A stretch of 64,000 nt of DNA from Marinifilum breve (GCF_003202155.1 NZ_QFLI01000009.1:1-64000), one strand, 5' to 3'; positions 18,574 to 27,829 are shown, counted from the first letter of the stretch. Program-made: numbers and translations. Notes: a model not told the origin generated them from the sequence alone.

Positions 18574-19926
18574 TTATACCTCAATCCCGTATTGTTTGAT
18601 CTTATTATAAAGTGTTTTTCGGTCGATATTTAACAGTCTAGCAGCTTTCGATTTGTTGAAATTAACTTTGCGTAAAGTTGAGATGATCAATTCTTTTTCG
18701 TTTGCTGCCTGAATCAATTTTAAGTTCGATCCTTCAATAACAACATCATTTTTGGGTTGATCGTTCAGAATTTCAGAAGGCAAGCTGATGATTTCAACCT
18801 GATCTCCCTGACTCAACAGTACCGAACGACGTACTACATTACGAAGTTCACGAAGGTTACCCGGCCAGGAATAAGTCCTGAATTTTTCCAAGACTTCATC
18901 TGAGAACTTGTCAACTTCCTTATTGAGCTCATTGTTCGATAAATCCAAAAAGTAGTTAGCAAACAGAATAATGTCTTCTCCACGGTTTCGAAGAGCAGGA
19001 ACTGTAATTTTGAATTCATTTAATCGATGATACAAATCTTCTCTAAACTCACCATTATTCACTGAAAGTGCCAGGTCTTCATTGGTAGCCACCACGATTC
19101 TAACGTCAACATCAATGTCTTTGTTGCTACCAATTCTACGAACTTTTCTTTCCTGTAAGGCACGTAAAAGTTTCACCTGAATTTCGTAGGATAAGTTCCC
19201 AATTTCATCCAGGAAAAGCGTGCCACCTTTTGCTGCTTCAAACTGTCCTTCCTTATCGGTAATTGCTCCTGTAAACGATCCTTTTACATGACCAAACAAT
19301 TCACTTCCGGCCAAATCGGTTGATAGTGCGCCACAATCTACAGCTACAAATGTTTTGCCTTTTCGGTTACTTTCTGAATGAATTCTTCTGGCTGCAATCT
19401 CTTTACCTGTTCCACTTTCTCCTTCTATTATTACCGACATATCGGTAGGAGCTACCAAGCGGATGTACTGGTCTATTTGAAGAGAACTGGAACTTTCGCC
19501 ACGAACAAAATCAACAGCTGATTTCTTCTTTTTTTCCTTCTTCTTAGGAGCCTCCTGTTTTTCCTGAGCTTTTTCCAATGCTGAGTTGATCAGTAATAAA
19601 ATCTCATCAGGATTTAAAGGTTTGGTAACATACTCGAATGCTCCCATTTTTATGGCACTCACCGCTGTGCGAATATCTGCATATGAAGTCATGATAATTA
19701 CAGGAACAGATGGATGCATGGCTTTTATTTTCTGCAAAAGTTCCAAACCATCAAAATCAGGCAATCGAAAATCGCTTAAAACCAGATCAAAAGTTTCATT
19801 CTCTAGCTTTTTAATGGCTTCGCCTGCCGAGAAAACAGTGTCGGCATCAAATCCTTTACGTTTAAGCAAACCCTGAAGCATCAGGCATATGGTAGCATCA
19901 TCGTCTATAATTAGTATTCTCTTCAT
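18574..19926 (-). CDS. Sigma-54-dependent response regulator, NtrC family
   Basis: A 450-residue activator. The N-terminal receiver has acidic residues DDD at 8-10 and phospho-acceptor D52 in LSDFRLPDFDG. A Lys-rich linker (KKKEKKKKS) leads to the AAA+ domain with Walker A GESGTGKE, the sigma-54 contact motif as GSFTGA (usual form GAFTGA), and Walker B GGTLFLDEIG. The C-terminal Fis-type helix-turn-helix reads FNKSKAARLLNIDRKTLYNKIKQYG. It should drive sigma-54 promoters when phosphorylated. The neighbouring hybrid kinase is the obvious candidate donor, possibly through its Hpt domain. Confidence 0.95.
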   Translation of the reverse strand: MKRILIIDDDATICLMLQGLLKRKGFDADTVFSAGEAIKKLENETFDLVLSDFRLPDFDGLELLQKIKAMHPSVPVIIMTSYADIRTAVSAIKMGAFEYVTKPLNPDEILLLINSALEKAQEKQEAPKKKEKKKKSAVDFVRGESSSSLQIDQYIRLVAPTDMSVIIEGESGTGKEIAARRIHSESNRKGKTFVAVDCGALSTDLAGSELFGHVKGSFTGAITDKEGQFEAAKGGTLFLDEIGNLSYEIQVKLLRALQERKVRRIGSNKDIDVDVRIVVATNEDLALSVNNGEFREDLYHRLNEFKITVPALRNRGEDIILFANYFLDLSNNELNKEVDKFSDEVLEKFRTYSWPGNLRELRNVVRRSVLLSQGDQVEIISLPSEILNDQPKNDVVIEGSNLKLIQAANEKELIISTLRKVNFNKSKAARLLNIDRKTLYNKIKQYGIEV

Positions 19927-20014
19927 GCGGAACAGTAGTGTTTTGTTTATCAGATCTTAATCAGTGTAGCTTTTGTGGTAGCATCAGTATTAAGGCCTAC
20001 AACCAAAATTACAC

Positions 20015-20048
20015 AAAAAGCTCGGATGTATGAAATCCCGAGCTTTCT
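20015..20048 (-). terminator. Intrinsic terminator after rnr
   Basis: On the minus strand AAAGCTCGG pairs with CCGAGCTTT around a 12-base loop and runs into TTTTTG, 34 bases after the rnr stop. Confidence 0.82.
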
Positions 20049-20079
20049 TTTATGATTTATTAAGATATTAACTTTCCTA

Positions 20080-22233
20080 TTAAAATTCTGCTTTGTCTGC
20101 CAGAACAAAATCAAGTTGCTTTGCAACCAGATTGGCCTTGGCAACACGTATGTTAATCTTATCTCCCAATTGGTAAATCTTGCGATGATGACGACCAACA
20201 ATGCAGTAGTTGTCTTCGTCGAATTCATAGAAATCATCCTCCAACTCTCGGATAGAAACCATTCCTTCGCACTTGTTTTCGTCTATTTCTACATAGAATC
20301 CCCATTCGGTAACACCAGAAATGGTTCCTTCGAATTCTTGTCCCAAGTGATCTTGCATAAATTCAACCTGCTTGTATTTGATGGAAGAACGTTCGGCATT
20401 TGCAGCCTTTTGCTCCATCTCACTACAATGCTGACAGAATTCTTCGTACTTATCTGCATTTACCGATTTGCTACCATTCGCATATTTTTCCAATAGTCGA
20501 TGGGCCATCATATCCGGGTAACGACGAATTGGAGAGGTAAAGTGAGAGTAGTGATCGAAATGTAAACCGTAGTGACCAATATTCACAGTGGAGTATTCAG
20601 CTTTTGCCATTGATCGGATAGCCAATGTTTCTACCAAATTCTGAATGTTTTCACCCTTTACGCTATGCAGCAAATTGTTCATCGATGTTGAAATCGCCTT
20701 TGCATTGGCAGTTTTGATTCCATATCCAAACTTGCGAATGAATTGATTGAACGAATTCAACTTGTCAGGATTTGGTTGGTCGTGAGTTCGGTATATAAAA
20801 GTTTTTGCTTTTATACCTTTTGTTACTCTTCCAACCGATTCTGCAACTTTTTTATTCGCCAATAGCATAAACTCTTCAATCAGTTTGTTCGAATCTTTCG
20901 ATTCTTTAAAGAACACACGAGTAGGCTTTCCTTTCTCATCAATATCGAACTTCACTTCATATCGATCAAAGTCAATGGCTCCTTTTTTGAAACGCTTCTC
21001 ACGAAGAATTTTTGCCAATCTATCCAGGCAAAGAACTTCTTCTTTAAAGTCACCTTCTCCTGTTTCGATTACCTGCTGAGCTTCTTCGTAGGTGAATCTT
21101 CTGTCCGAGTTGATAACGGTTCTACCAATCCAGGTATCCAAAACTTCGGCTTTGTCGTTCATCTCAAAAACCGCGGAGAAGCATAGCTTTTCCTCATTAG
21201 GTCTTAGAGAACAAACACCATTGGAAAGTCTTTCCGGTAGCATCGGTACTACTCGGTCAACCAAATAAACCGAAGTTGCTCTTTCGAATGCTTCCTTCTC
21301 AATAATGCTTCCTTTCTTCACATAGTGGGTAACATCAGCAATGTGAACACCCACTTCCCAGTTGCCATTTTCCAATTTTCTTAATGATAATGCATCATCA
21401 AAGTCTTTGGCATCATGTGGGTCGATGGTGAAAGTGGTAATTTCTCTGAAATCTCTTCGCAAAGCAATTTCTTCCTCAGTAATCTTATCGGAAATTAGTT
21501 CGGCTGCTTCGTTTACTTTCTCAGGAAACTGGTAAGGCAAATCGTACTCAGCCAAAATTGCATGCATTTCCGTATCATTTTCACCTGGTTTACCAAGAAC
21601 ATTTACCACCTGTCCAACCGGGTTTTTCGATTTCTTCGGCCATTCGGTAATTTGTACAATTGCTTTTTCACCATCTTGTGCACCATTTAGCTTGGTAAGT
21701 GGTAAAAAGATATCGTAAGGCATTTGTCTGCTATCGGAAATCAGGAAAGCATAGTTCTTCGAAATTTCGATGATTCCCACAAAAGTGGTTTTCTTTCTCT
21801 TTACGATTTCGACCACTTCGCCTTCAGGTTGCTTGCTTTTTCTTCTGGCATATAGGTAGACTTTTACCACATCGCCATGAAGAGCTCGATTCAAATTGGC
21901 TTGCGATACAAATACATCTTCTTCCAAATCATCAGAAACAATGAATGCTGCACCTCTTGCGGTCATATCAACAGTTCCGGTGATGTGACCAATTTTTGAT
22001 TTTAATTTGAACTTTCCAGTTGAAACTTCGTGAAGGAAATCAAGATCGGTAAGGTCATACAGAATGCCTACGACCAATTGTTTCACTCCCATTTCTTTAA
22101 TTTCCAGTTGTCTGGAAACTTGCTTGTAGTTAAATGTTTTCTCAGGATTGTTGCTGAAAATCCCTACAATTAGATTTTCTAAGCTTTTGCGATTATATCT
22201 TTGACCTGATTGTTTTCTTCTTTTTCTAGTCAT
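20080..22233 (-). CDS. rnr: Ribonuclease R
   Basis: A 717-residue 3'-to-5' exoribonuclease that degrades structured RNA and takes part in RNA quality control. It has an N-terminal basic and helix-turn-helix part, two cold-shock domains (one with GTVDMTARGAAFIVSDD), the RNB catalytic domain with TIDPHDAKDFDDALSL (metal-binding Asps) and FTSPIRRYPDMMAHR, and a C-terminal S1 domain beginning near FEGTISGVTEWGFYVEID. Length is normal for the Bacteroidota enzyme. It is a single gene with its own terminator. The 440 bases upstream, as far as cysS, show no gene or motif I can name. Confidence 0.95.
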   Translation of the reverse strand: MTRKRRKQSGQRYNRKSLENLIVGIFSNNPEKTFNYKQVSRQLEIKEMGVKQLVVGILYDLTDLDFLHEVSTGKFKLKSKIGHITGTVDMTARGAAFIVSDDLEEDVFVSQANLNRALHGDVVKVYLYARRKSKQPEGEVVEIVKRKKTTFVGIIEISKNYAFLISDSRQMPYDIFLPLTKLNGAQDGEKAIVQITEWPKKSKNPVGQVVNVLGKPGENDTEMHAILAEYDLPYQFPEKVNEAAELISDKITEEEIALRRDFREITTFTIDPHDAKDFDDALSLRKLENGNWEVGVHIADVTHYVKKGSIIEKEAFERATSVYLVDRVVPMLPERLSNGVCSLRPNEEKLCFSAVFEMNDKAEVLDTWIGRTVINSDRRFTYEEAQQVIETGEGDFKEEVLCLDRLAKILREKRFKKGAIDFDRYEVKFDIDEKGKPTRVFFKESKDSNKLIEEFMLLANKKVAESVGRVTKGIKAKTFIYRTHDQPNPDKLNSFNQFIRKFGYGIKTANAKAISTSMNNLLHSVKGENIQNLVETLAIRSMAKAEYSTVNIGHYGLHFDHYSHFTSPIRRYPDMMAHRLLEKYANGSKSVNADKYEEFCQHCSEMEQKAANAERSSIKYKQVEFMQDHLGQEFEGTISGVTEWGFYVEIDENKCEGMVSIRELEDDFYEFDEDNYCIVGRHHRKIYQLGDKINIRVAKANLVAKQLDFVLADKAEF

Positions 22234-22672
22234 ATTCTTTAAATCTTAGCCATAAGATTTTCTGAGTTTTTACCCAATTATTAATGTAGTGATAATAATC
22301 TTAAAAATGGGTATTGAACTCATTACTTCTCTTTTACTTTTTTATTATCTGCATAAAATACAAATGCAGAATTGTACTATAAATCAAATTTGTAGTACGT
22401 TTTGTTGAGTTCTGATAAAATTCCGTTAGAGAGGTAAATCCGGAATTATCAATCTTGTCGAAATTACTACCAAACAAGATGTTCAAGCGCGGTATTACTG
22501 TGACAAAGATAGAAGTACAAATCTATTTCAGCAAAAACTTAGGTAAAATAATTCTTAAACTTGGTTTAGCTATCTATCAGGATTCTAAAGATATTGGCAA
22601 GAATAAGCCACAAGAGCCATAATTTTTTATAATTTTACAGCCCCAAACAAAAATTCGAATTATATTACGGAT

Positions 22673-24148
22673 ATGGAAAACAAGTTGTTCATTTATAATA
22701 CACTAAAGCGAAAGAAAGAATTGTTCGAACCACTTAACGCACCATTTGTTGGTTTGTATGTTTGTGGTCCTACAGTTTATGGCGATGCCCATTTAGGTCA
22801 TGCTCGTCCTGCTATTACTTTCGATTTACTTTTCAGATATCTTACTCATTTAGAGTATAAAGTTCGCTACGTTCGTAACATTACTGATGTTGGTCACTTG
22901 GTGAACGATGCCGATGAGGGAGAAGATAAAATTGCTAAGAAAGCTCGTTTAGAGCAGCTTGAACCAATGGAAGTTGTTCAATTTTTTACCGATCGTTACC
23001 ACAAGGATATGGACGATTTGAATGTACGCAAGCCAAGTATCGAGCCACGTGCATCGGGTCATATCATTGAGCAAATGGAAGTGATTGACAAATTACTGGA
23101 CAATGGTTTTGCTTACGAAAGCAATGGTTCTATCTATTTTGATGTAGAAGCTTACAGCAAAAAGCATGAGTACGGAAAATTGTCAGGCCGTAAGATTGAG
23201 GAGTTGATCTCAAATACTCGTGAATTGGATGGTCAGAGTGAAAAGAAAAACTCATTCGACTTTGCACTTTGGAAGAAAGCTGCACCTGAGCACATCATGC
23301 GTTGGCCATCGAAATGGAGTGATGGTTTCCCAGGATGGCACTTGGAGTGTACTGCAATGGGCGAAAAGTATTTGGGTGAGCAGTTCGATATTCACGGAGG
23401 TGGATTGGATTTACAGTTCCCTCACCACGAATGTGAGATTGCACAATCAACCGGAGCAAACGGCAAGGAAGCTGTAAAATATTGGATGCACAACAACATG
23501 ATTACCATTAATGGTCAGAAAATGGGTAAATCCTTGGGCAACTTTATTACACTTTCGAACATGTTCTCGGGCGAAAACGATGTGTTAGATCAGGCTTATA
23601 GCCCAATGACCGTTCGTTTCTTCATGTTACAGGCACATTATCGCAGTCCGCTTGATTTCTCGAACGATGCATTAAGAGCAGCAGAGAAAGGATTCAACAG
23701 AATGATGGCTGCAATTGCTACTTTAGATAAAATCCAGGCATCAGCTTCTTCGAGCATTAATGTTGCTGATTTGAAAACCAAATGTTACGAGGCATTGAAC
23801 GATGACTTGAACACGCCAATATTAATCGCTCACCTGTTTGATGGTGTGAAAATGATTAACTCATTGGCAGCAGGAACAGAAAGCATTACTGCTGAAGATT
23901 TGGAAAGCCTGAAAACACTATACAATACTTTGGTATTTGATGTTTTAGGTTTGCAGATAGAAGGATCGGATGATGGTGGCAACAATGAATTGCTTGATAA
24001 AGTAATTGCCTTTTTGCTTGAAACCAGAAACGAGGCCAAAAAGAACAAAGATTGGGCTACGGCCGATAAGATACGAGATGAATTGACCAATTTAGGCATC
24101 GTGGTGAAAGACACCAAAGATGGTTTTGAATGGGAAATCACAAAATAA
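22673..24148 (+). CDS. cysS: Cysteinyl-tRNA synthetase
   Basis: A 491-residue class I synthetase that charges tRNA-Cys. The zinc/cysteine-site residue is C31 in [10 protein letters not shown]. The HIGH motif is HLGH at 40-43. The second motif is KMGKS at 283-287. Other conserved residues are in [10 protein letters not shown] and [12 protein letters not shown]. Length is normal. It is a single gene with its own terminator 7 bases after the stop. Confidence 0.97.
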   Translation: MENKLFIYNTLKRKKELFEPLNAPFVGLYVCGPTVYGDAHLGHARPAITFDLLFRYLTHLEYKVRYVRNITDVGHLVNDADEGEDKIAKKARLEQLEPMEVVQFFTDRYHKDMDDLNVRKPSIEPRASGHIIEQMEVIDKLLDNGFAYESNGSIYFDVEAYSKKHEYGKLSGRKIEELISNTRELDGQSEKKNSFDFALWKKAAPEHIMRWPSKWSDGFPGWHLECTAMGEKYLGEQFDIHGGGLDLQFPHHECEIAQSTGANGKEAVKYWMHNNMITINGQKMGKSLGNFITLSNMFSGENDVLDQAYSPMTVRFFMLQAHYRSPLDFSNDALRAAEKGFNRMMAAIATLDKIQASASSSINVADLKTKCYEALNDDLNTPILIAHLFDGVKMINSLAAGTESITAEDLESLKTLYNTLVFDVLGLQIEGSDDGGNNELLDKVIAFLLETRNEAKKNKDWATADKIRDELTNLGIVVKDTKDGFEWEITK

Positions 24149-24154
24149 ACATTG

Positions 24155-24187
24155 AAACTGTCCTGAGTAATCGGGACAGTTTTTTTA
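24155..24187 (+). terminator. Intrinsic terminator after cysS
   Basis: AAACTGTCC pairs with GGACAGTTT around a 10-base loop and is followed by seven T. Confidence 0.88.
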
Positions 24188-24222
24188 TTTTTATCAAACC
24201 AAACACTAAACGAAATACAACA

Positions 24223-25344
24223 ATGAAATTTCAAATTCTCTTCTCTTCTCTATTTTTTATTTTATCGGGATGTGGTAGCAATGGTGCTACAAAACCTGAA
24301 ACTGAGAAAAAGGAAGTTGCTCCTGCTGCTAAAACCATCGAGTTTGTAAATAGTATGCGATTAAAAGCACCTAAAAGAGGAGATGTATTTGCTTATGGCG
24401 AAGAGATTGAAATTTTGGTTCATCCGAAGAAAAAATCTGGTGATATTGATTCCTTGCAATTGTGGGGCGATGGCGAATTGGTAAAAACCATTACTTCGAA
24501 ACCCTGGAATTTAAAATGGACGCCAACAAAGGATAAAATGGGTAAGCACAATATGAAGTTGATGGCTTATCATGAAAATGGAACAGTTGGTTTGGTAAGC
24601 ACTTACATCAACTTAAAGTCGAATCAAGCTCCTGCTGATTACGCTTACGAAATTGTAAATTCATTTCCTCACGATAGACGCGCTTACACACAAGGATTGT
24701 TTTTTCATGATGGATTTTTGTACGAAGGAACAGGCCAGCATGGCGAATCGTCTTTAAGAAAAGTGCGCCTTGAAAATGGTGAAGCCATTTCCATTAAAAA
24801 TTTGGAGCAGGAATATTTCGGAGAAGGAATTACCTACAGCAAAAACAGAATTATTCAGCTAACCTGGCATGCACGAAAAGCATTTGTGGTTGACCCTGAA
24901 ACTTTCGAACAAATAGATTTCTTCGAAGTGCAAACTACCAATGGCGAAGGTTGGGGAATTACCGCCATGAATAATGAATTGGTAGTTTCTGATGGCTCGA
25001 ATGTACTTACCCTTCTTGATGATACCAATTATGGAAAGAAACGTACCATTGAAGTGTACGACAACAATGGTGCTGTTACCAACCTAAACGAGCTGGAGTA
25101 CATTAACGGTAAAATTTATGCCAATGTATGGTTAACCGAGCGAATTGTAATCATTAATCCTGAAACGGGTAGAGTAGAAGGTAGCATTCACTTGGGAACA
25201 ATTCTAAAGAAAAAGGATAGAATTAACCTGGACAAAAACGACGATGTTCTAAACGGTATTGCCTGGGATGAGGCTACACAAAGAATGTTTGTAACCGGTA
25301 AACGCTGGCCTAAGCTATTCGAGATTAAGATTGAGAAGAAGTAG
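24223..25344 (+). CDS. Glutaminyl-peptide cyclotransferase lipoprotein
   Basis: This enzyme converts an N-terminal glutamine of secreted proteins to pyroglutamate. I start at 24223 (MKFQILFSSLFFILSGCGSN), a clear lipoprotein signal; an upstream in-frame ATG at 24130 would overlap cysS and its terminator. An Ig-like beta domain covers about residues 35-135. The plant/bacterial-type glutamine cyclotransferase beta-propeller follows, starting at SFPHDRRAYTQGLFF and including YEGTGQHGES, GEGWGIT and LNELEYINGKIYANVW. The mature length is about 355 residues. It fits the rule that many Bacteroidota signal peptidase I substrates begin with Gln. Confidence 0.9.
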   Translation: MKFQILFSSLFFILSGCGSNGATKPETEKKEVAPAAKTIEFVNSMRLKAPKRGDVFAYGEEIEILVHPKKKSGDIDSLQLWGDGELVKTITSKPWNLKWTPTKDKMGKHNMKLMAYHENGTVGLVSTYINLKSNQAPADYAYEIVNSFPHDRRAYTQGLFFHDGFLYEGTGQHGESSLRKVRLENGEAISIKNLEQEYFGEGITYSKNRIIQLTWHARKAFVVDPETFEQIDFFEVQTTNGEGWGITAMNNELVVSDGSNVLTLLDDTNYGKKRTIEVYDNNGAVTNLNELEYINGKIYANVWLTERIVIINPETGRVEGSIHLGTILKKKDRINLDKNDDVLNGIAWDEATQRMFVTGKRWPKLFEIKIEKK

Positions 25345-25388
25345 GTTTTATAAACTTGGCGTAGAAAGTAATTCTTACTTGTTATGAA

Positions 25389-25957
25389 TCAGTGCAGCTC
25401 TATATCAATAATATGATTTAATTCTGCCCATTCTACAAAATCATATTTTTCAAATTTCTTTTTCCATTCCATTCCATTTCCTTTCCCTCGGGAACATGAA
25501 AGAAAATTATACAACCAGCGGTTTCACCTTCTGTTTGTTCTTTTAGTTTTAAGATTTTCATAGAATCGAGCCAATCTAACTGATAAGGTTTGTTCTTAAT
25601 ATCAAAAAACCTAGGAAATATAGTTATCACTTTTGTTTGATAATGTAAGTATCCATTAACGAACCAAGTGTTGCCATCATTGGTATATGGCTTTTTATTT
25701 AAATAGTTCAGGACATACTGCAAACTATCTGAAGGAAGATTTGATGTATAAACTTGTGAGTGTATGTTTTCAACATCAAGATCTAAGCTATTTATAAAAT
25801 CAAAGACTTTATTGATTGTAAAGGATCCTTTAATTTTTACTAAAACATCCGTAGGTACAAACTCATAATCTGGTTTCTCTATATCGTTGTCAGTATCTTG
25901 CTCACAAGCTAATACCGAGATCAAAACAATAATTAAAATGAATTTGTATGCTTTCAT
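25389..25957 (-). pseudogene. Lipoprotein gene broken by a pentanucleotide repeat
   Basis: The intact part (25957 down to about 25480) encodes a lipoprotein with lipobox VLACEQ and a small alpha/beta domain with KIKGSFTINKVFDFINSL. Near the end the frame enters a run of three AATGG units (plus strand CCATT x3 at 25464-25478) and stops early at 25433 after NGKRNLKNMIL. With two units instead of three the frame would continue as EMEWKKKFEKYDFVEWAELN and end at 25389. This tail fits the protein better; it resembles the inhibitor-like domain of subtilase prosequences, but only loosely. The longer frame is taken as ancestral. It could be phase-variable or simply broken. The product as read is 174 residues. 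Confidence 0.65.
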
Positions 25958-26083
25958 AGTAACGGCTTTTTTAGTAGATGTTATTATGAGTTAATGGTTG
26001 CGTTAGAAGCCTTAAATAGAGTCTGTTCTTTAAAGTTGGCTCAATGAATATGGAGTACTTTTCCGTTACATAGTTCAATTACG

Positions 26084-26348
26084 CCACATACAAAACTGTA
26101 ACGGCCACATAGTTTCCAAACACATCCACATATAAAAATAATAGGGCCACATATGAGATGACTAACTCCACATACAAAACTAGTATTTGCACATATTGGT
26201 TTATAACATCCACATTATGTGGAGATGACTAAATATTATGTGGAAAGTATATGAATGTATGTGGAGCTAATAAAATACTATGTGGAGATGCTAATTAGAT
26301 ATGTGGAGATAAGGATTAAGTATGTGGTAATACTGAAATGGTATGTGG
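26084..26348. repeat. Symmetric 21-bp-phased array of 14 heptamers
   Basis: CCACATA starts at 26084, 26105, 26126, 26147 and 26168; GCACATA at 26189; CCACATT at 26210. TATGTGG then starts at 26216, 26237, 26258, 26279, 26300, 26321 and 26342. All steps are exactly 21 bases, two turns of DNA. The two halves mirror each other about base 26216, where they meet in CCACATTATGTGG. The 14-base spacers are AT-rich and not conserved, except that right-half units often continue with AGAT. The array lies between two minus-strand genes. I know no named family with this design. It looks like a protein-binding array or a ladder-shaped RNA hairpin. Confidence 0.9.
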
Positions 26349-26376
26349 AAGATATTTTTATACACAAAGAATTACA

Positions 26377-27246
26377 CTACTCCTCAATCTCAAGCTTGCC
26401 CTTGCGTTTTTTGAAAAAGGAATTTTTGGAGTTTCTCAGGCCCTCGTAGGAATCCAGAATTCCTTTTACACTTCCAACCAAAACCTTGGCTTCAACCTGT
26501 ATGGGAATGCGGTTGTCGTCGTTGCTTAGCCAAACGGTCATGTCTTCACCGCCTTTAAACATGGTTCCCTTTACCAATAGTGGCGAAAACTTTAGGCATT
26601 CGAACCTTTCGCCCGATTTTGTTTTAATAACTTCCACCCCTTTGTAACGAATGTATAGCGAATGAATCTCGTTATCAACCAGCATCGATAGGGGAATTTT
26701 ATCGCCCTTTTTGTATTTGCTAAAATCGAGGTTGCGCACATAGTAGGCCACCGATAGTATATCGAAGGTGCATGGCTTGTTGGCCAGGGTATCTAATTTT
26801 TCAGGCTTTTCACGCTTCTGAATTTTCGAAAGTATGGTGCTGTCAGCGTAATTGAACCAATACTCGTGATGGGCATTGTACTTCGCCTCATGCGTTCGTC
26901 TATCGAAATACAATGGTCTTAGGTTCTCTCTTTCGGTATAGGCAGTAAGGGTATCACGCAAGTGGAAAAACCAATCGAAAGCCTTTAGGTTTTTACCTGT
27001 ACCATAAAATTTGTAGGCATCCTTTTCCTTGTATTTGCTCTGCTCAACGCTAAGTTGTACCTCGCCGGCAGCAACCCATATAAATCCCCAGTTGTAGTAA
27101 CCACGATAGGTTAATTTCTCTCCAGCCTCGAAGGCAAAATTCTTTTCGAGGCATTGTGCTGAAGCATTGTTGCCAAATGCACAATACAAGAGTAAAAATA
27201 CAAGTAGTGTTTTTGTACACTTAATTACTGATGAGGATAAGGGCAT
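26377..27246 (-). CDS. DUF3108-type secreted protein
   Basis: A 289-residue protein with a signal peptide cleaved before Gln (NASAQCLEK). The mature part is beta-rich and fits DUF3108: FEAGEKLTYRGYYNWGFIWVAAGEV, then YKFYGTGKNLKAFDWFFHLRD, and FDILSVAYYVRNLDFSKYKKGD. The end is basic (KKRKGKLEIEE). Members are periplasmic proteins of unknown function, often near envelope genes. The stop lies 28 bases from the heptamer array, so the array would sit in the 3' part of its transcript. Confidence 0.82.
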   Translation of the reverse strand: MPLSSSVIKCTKTLLVFLLLYCAFGNNASAQCLEKNFAFEAGEKLTYRGYYNWGFIWVAAGEVQLSVEQSKYKEKDAYKFYGTGKNLKAFDWFFHLRDTLTAYTERENLRPLYFDRRTHEAKYNAHHEYWFNYADSTILSKIQKREKPEKLDTLANKPCTFDILSVAYYVRNLDFSKYKKGDKIPLSMLVDNEIHSLYIRYKGVEVIKTKSGERFECLKFSPLLVKGTMFKGGEDMTVWLSNDDNRIPIQVEAKVLVGSVKGILDSYEGLRNSKNSFFKKRKGKLEIEE

Positions 27247-27338
27247 TAATTGATGATTTATAATTGGAAAATAGACTCTGACAGCTTTTAAGAAAGGCTG
27301 TTGGTTTATTAATTTATCTCTTCACTTACGAAATGAAT

Positions 27339-27462
27339 TTTTCCCTTTTAGGGAATCCCGAAAGCTTTCGCGGAGCCTACAGGCAAAAGGGTGTAATAAT
27401 AAAAAAACACAAACTAAAAGCACCCCTCTGGCTGTCGCCATCTCCCCTTAATAAGGGGAGAA
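27339..27462. repeat. Interspersed hairpin repeats, second site
   Basis: TTTCCCTTTTAGGGAA with a following AAAGGGTG piece (27339-27392) and then CACCCCTCTGGCTGTCGCC and TCTCCCCTTAATAAGGGGAG (27421-27462) are cousins of the elements at 5498-5690, in swapped order. They fill most of the gap between two minus-strand genes. Confidence 0.55.
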
Positions 27463-27517
27463 AGCCAGAATTTATGGTATGCTAACTTAAATTAGCTAAT
27501 CGTCATTTATACTTGCA

Positions 27518-27829
27518 TTACCTGCTTACCTTTCCAATCTTCTCCTCAATGGCTTCAACCTTTGTTTTTAGGCGATTGTCTTTGCCTTTTTGGCTGTCGA
27601 TATTCATGGTGCAATAAATGCGATTCGAGTTTTCGGCCAAGATATCGTGCGATTGGTTCACCACCTCTAAAGCCTGTGCCATGGTGTCGGTCTCCAGTAA
27701 AGTTCCCATGGCAGTAAGTTGGTAATTGTACCCGCTTTCGCGGATCAGGTCGATTACCTTACTAACTTCCGAACTAACGCTATCGCCTTTATCGGTTGGA
27801 AATATTGCAAATTCAACTAAAACTGACAT
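27518..27829 (-). CDS. MTH1187-family thiamine-binding protein (DUF77)
   Basis: A 103-residue protein of the MTH1187/YkoF-like family. It begins SVLVEFAIFPTDKGDSVSSEVSKVIDLI and has YQLTAMGTLLETDTMAQAL, the family's central motif. Structural members bind thiamine or related molecules and form tetramers. No thiamine gene is adjacent, so its role here is unknown. Confidence 0.85.
   Translation of the reverse strand: MSVLVEFAIFPTDKGDSVSSEVSKVIDLIRESGYNYQLTAMGTLLETDTMAQALEVVNQSHDILAENSNRIYCTMNIDSQKGKDNRLKTKVEAIEEKIGKVSR

Noticed and set aside
19950-20237. 95-codon frame overlapping the end of rnr
   Set aside because: It overlaps the S1 domain of rnr in another frame and runs over the terminator.
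26084-26348. CRISPR array
   Set aside because: The conserved unit is only 7 bases, spacers are 14 bases, and the second half is inverted. No cas genes are in the window.
26255-26449. Small heptad-repeat protein from the array
   Set aside because: The periodic peptide follows from the 21-bp DNA period, and an in-frame stop lies at 26252. It is kept as an observation, not as a gene.
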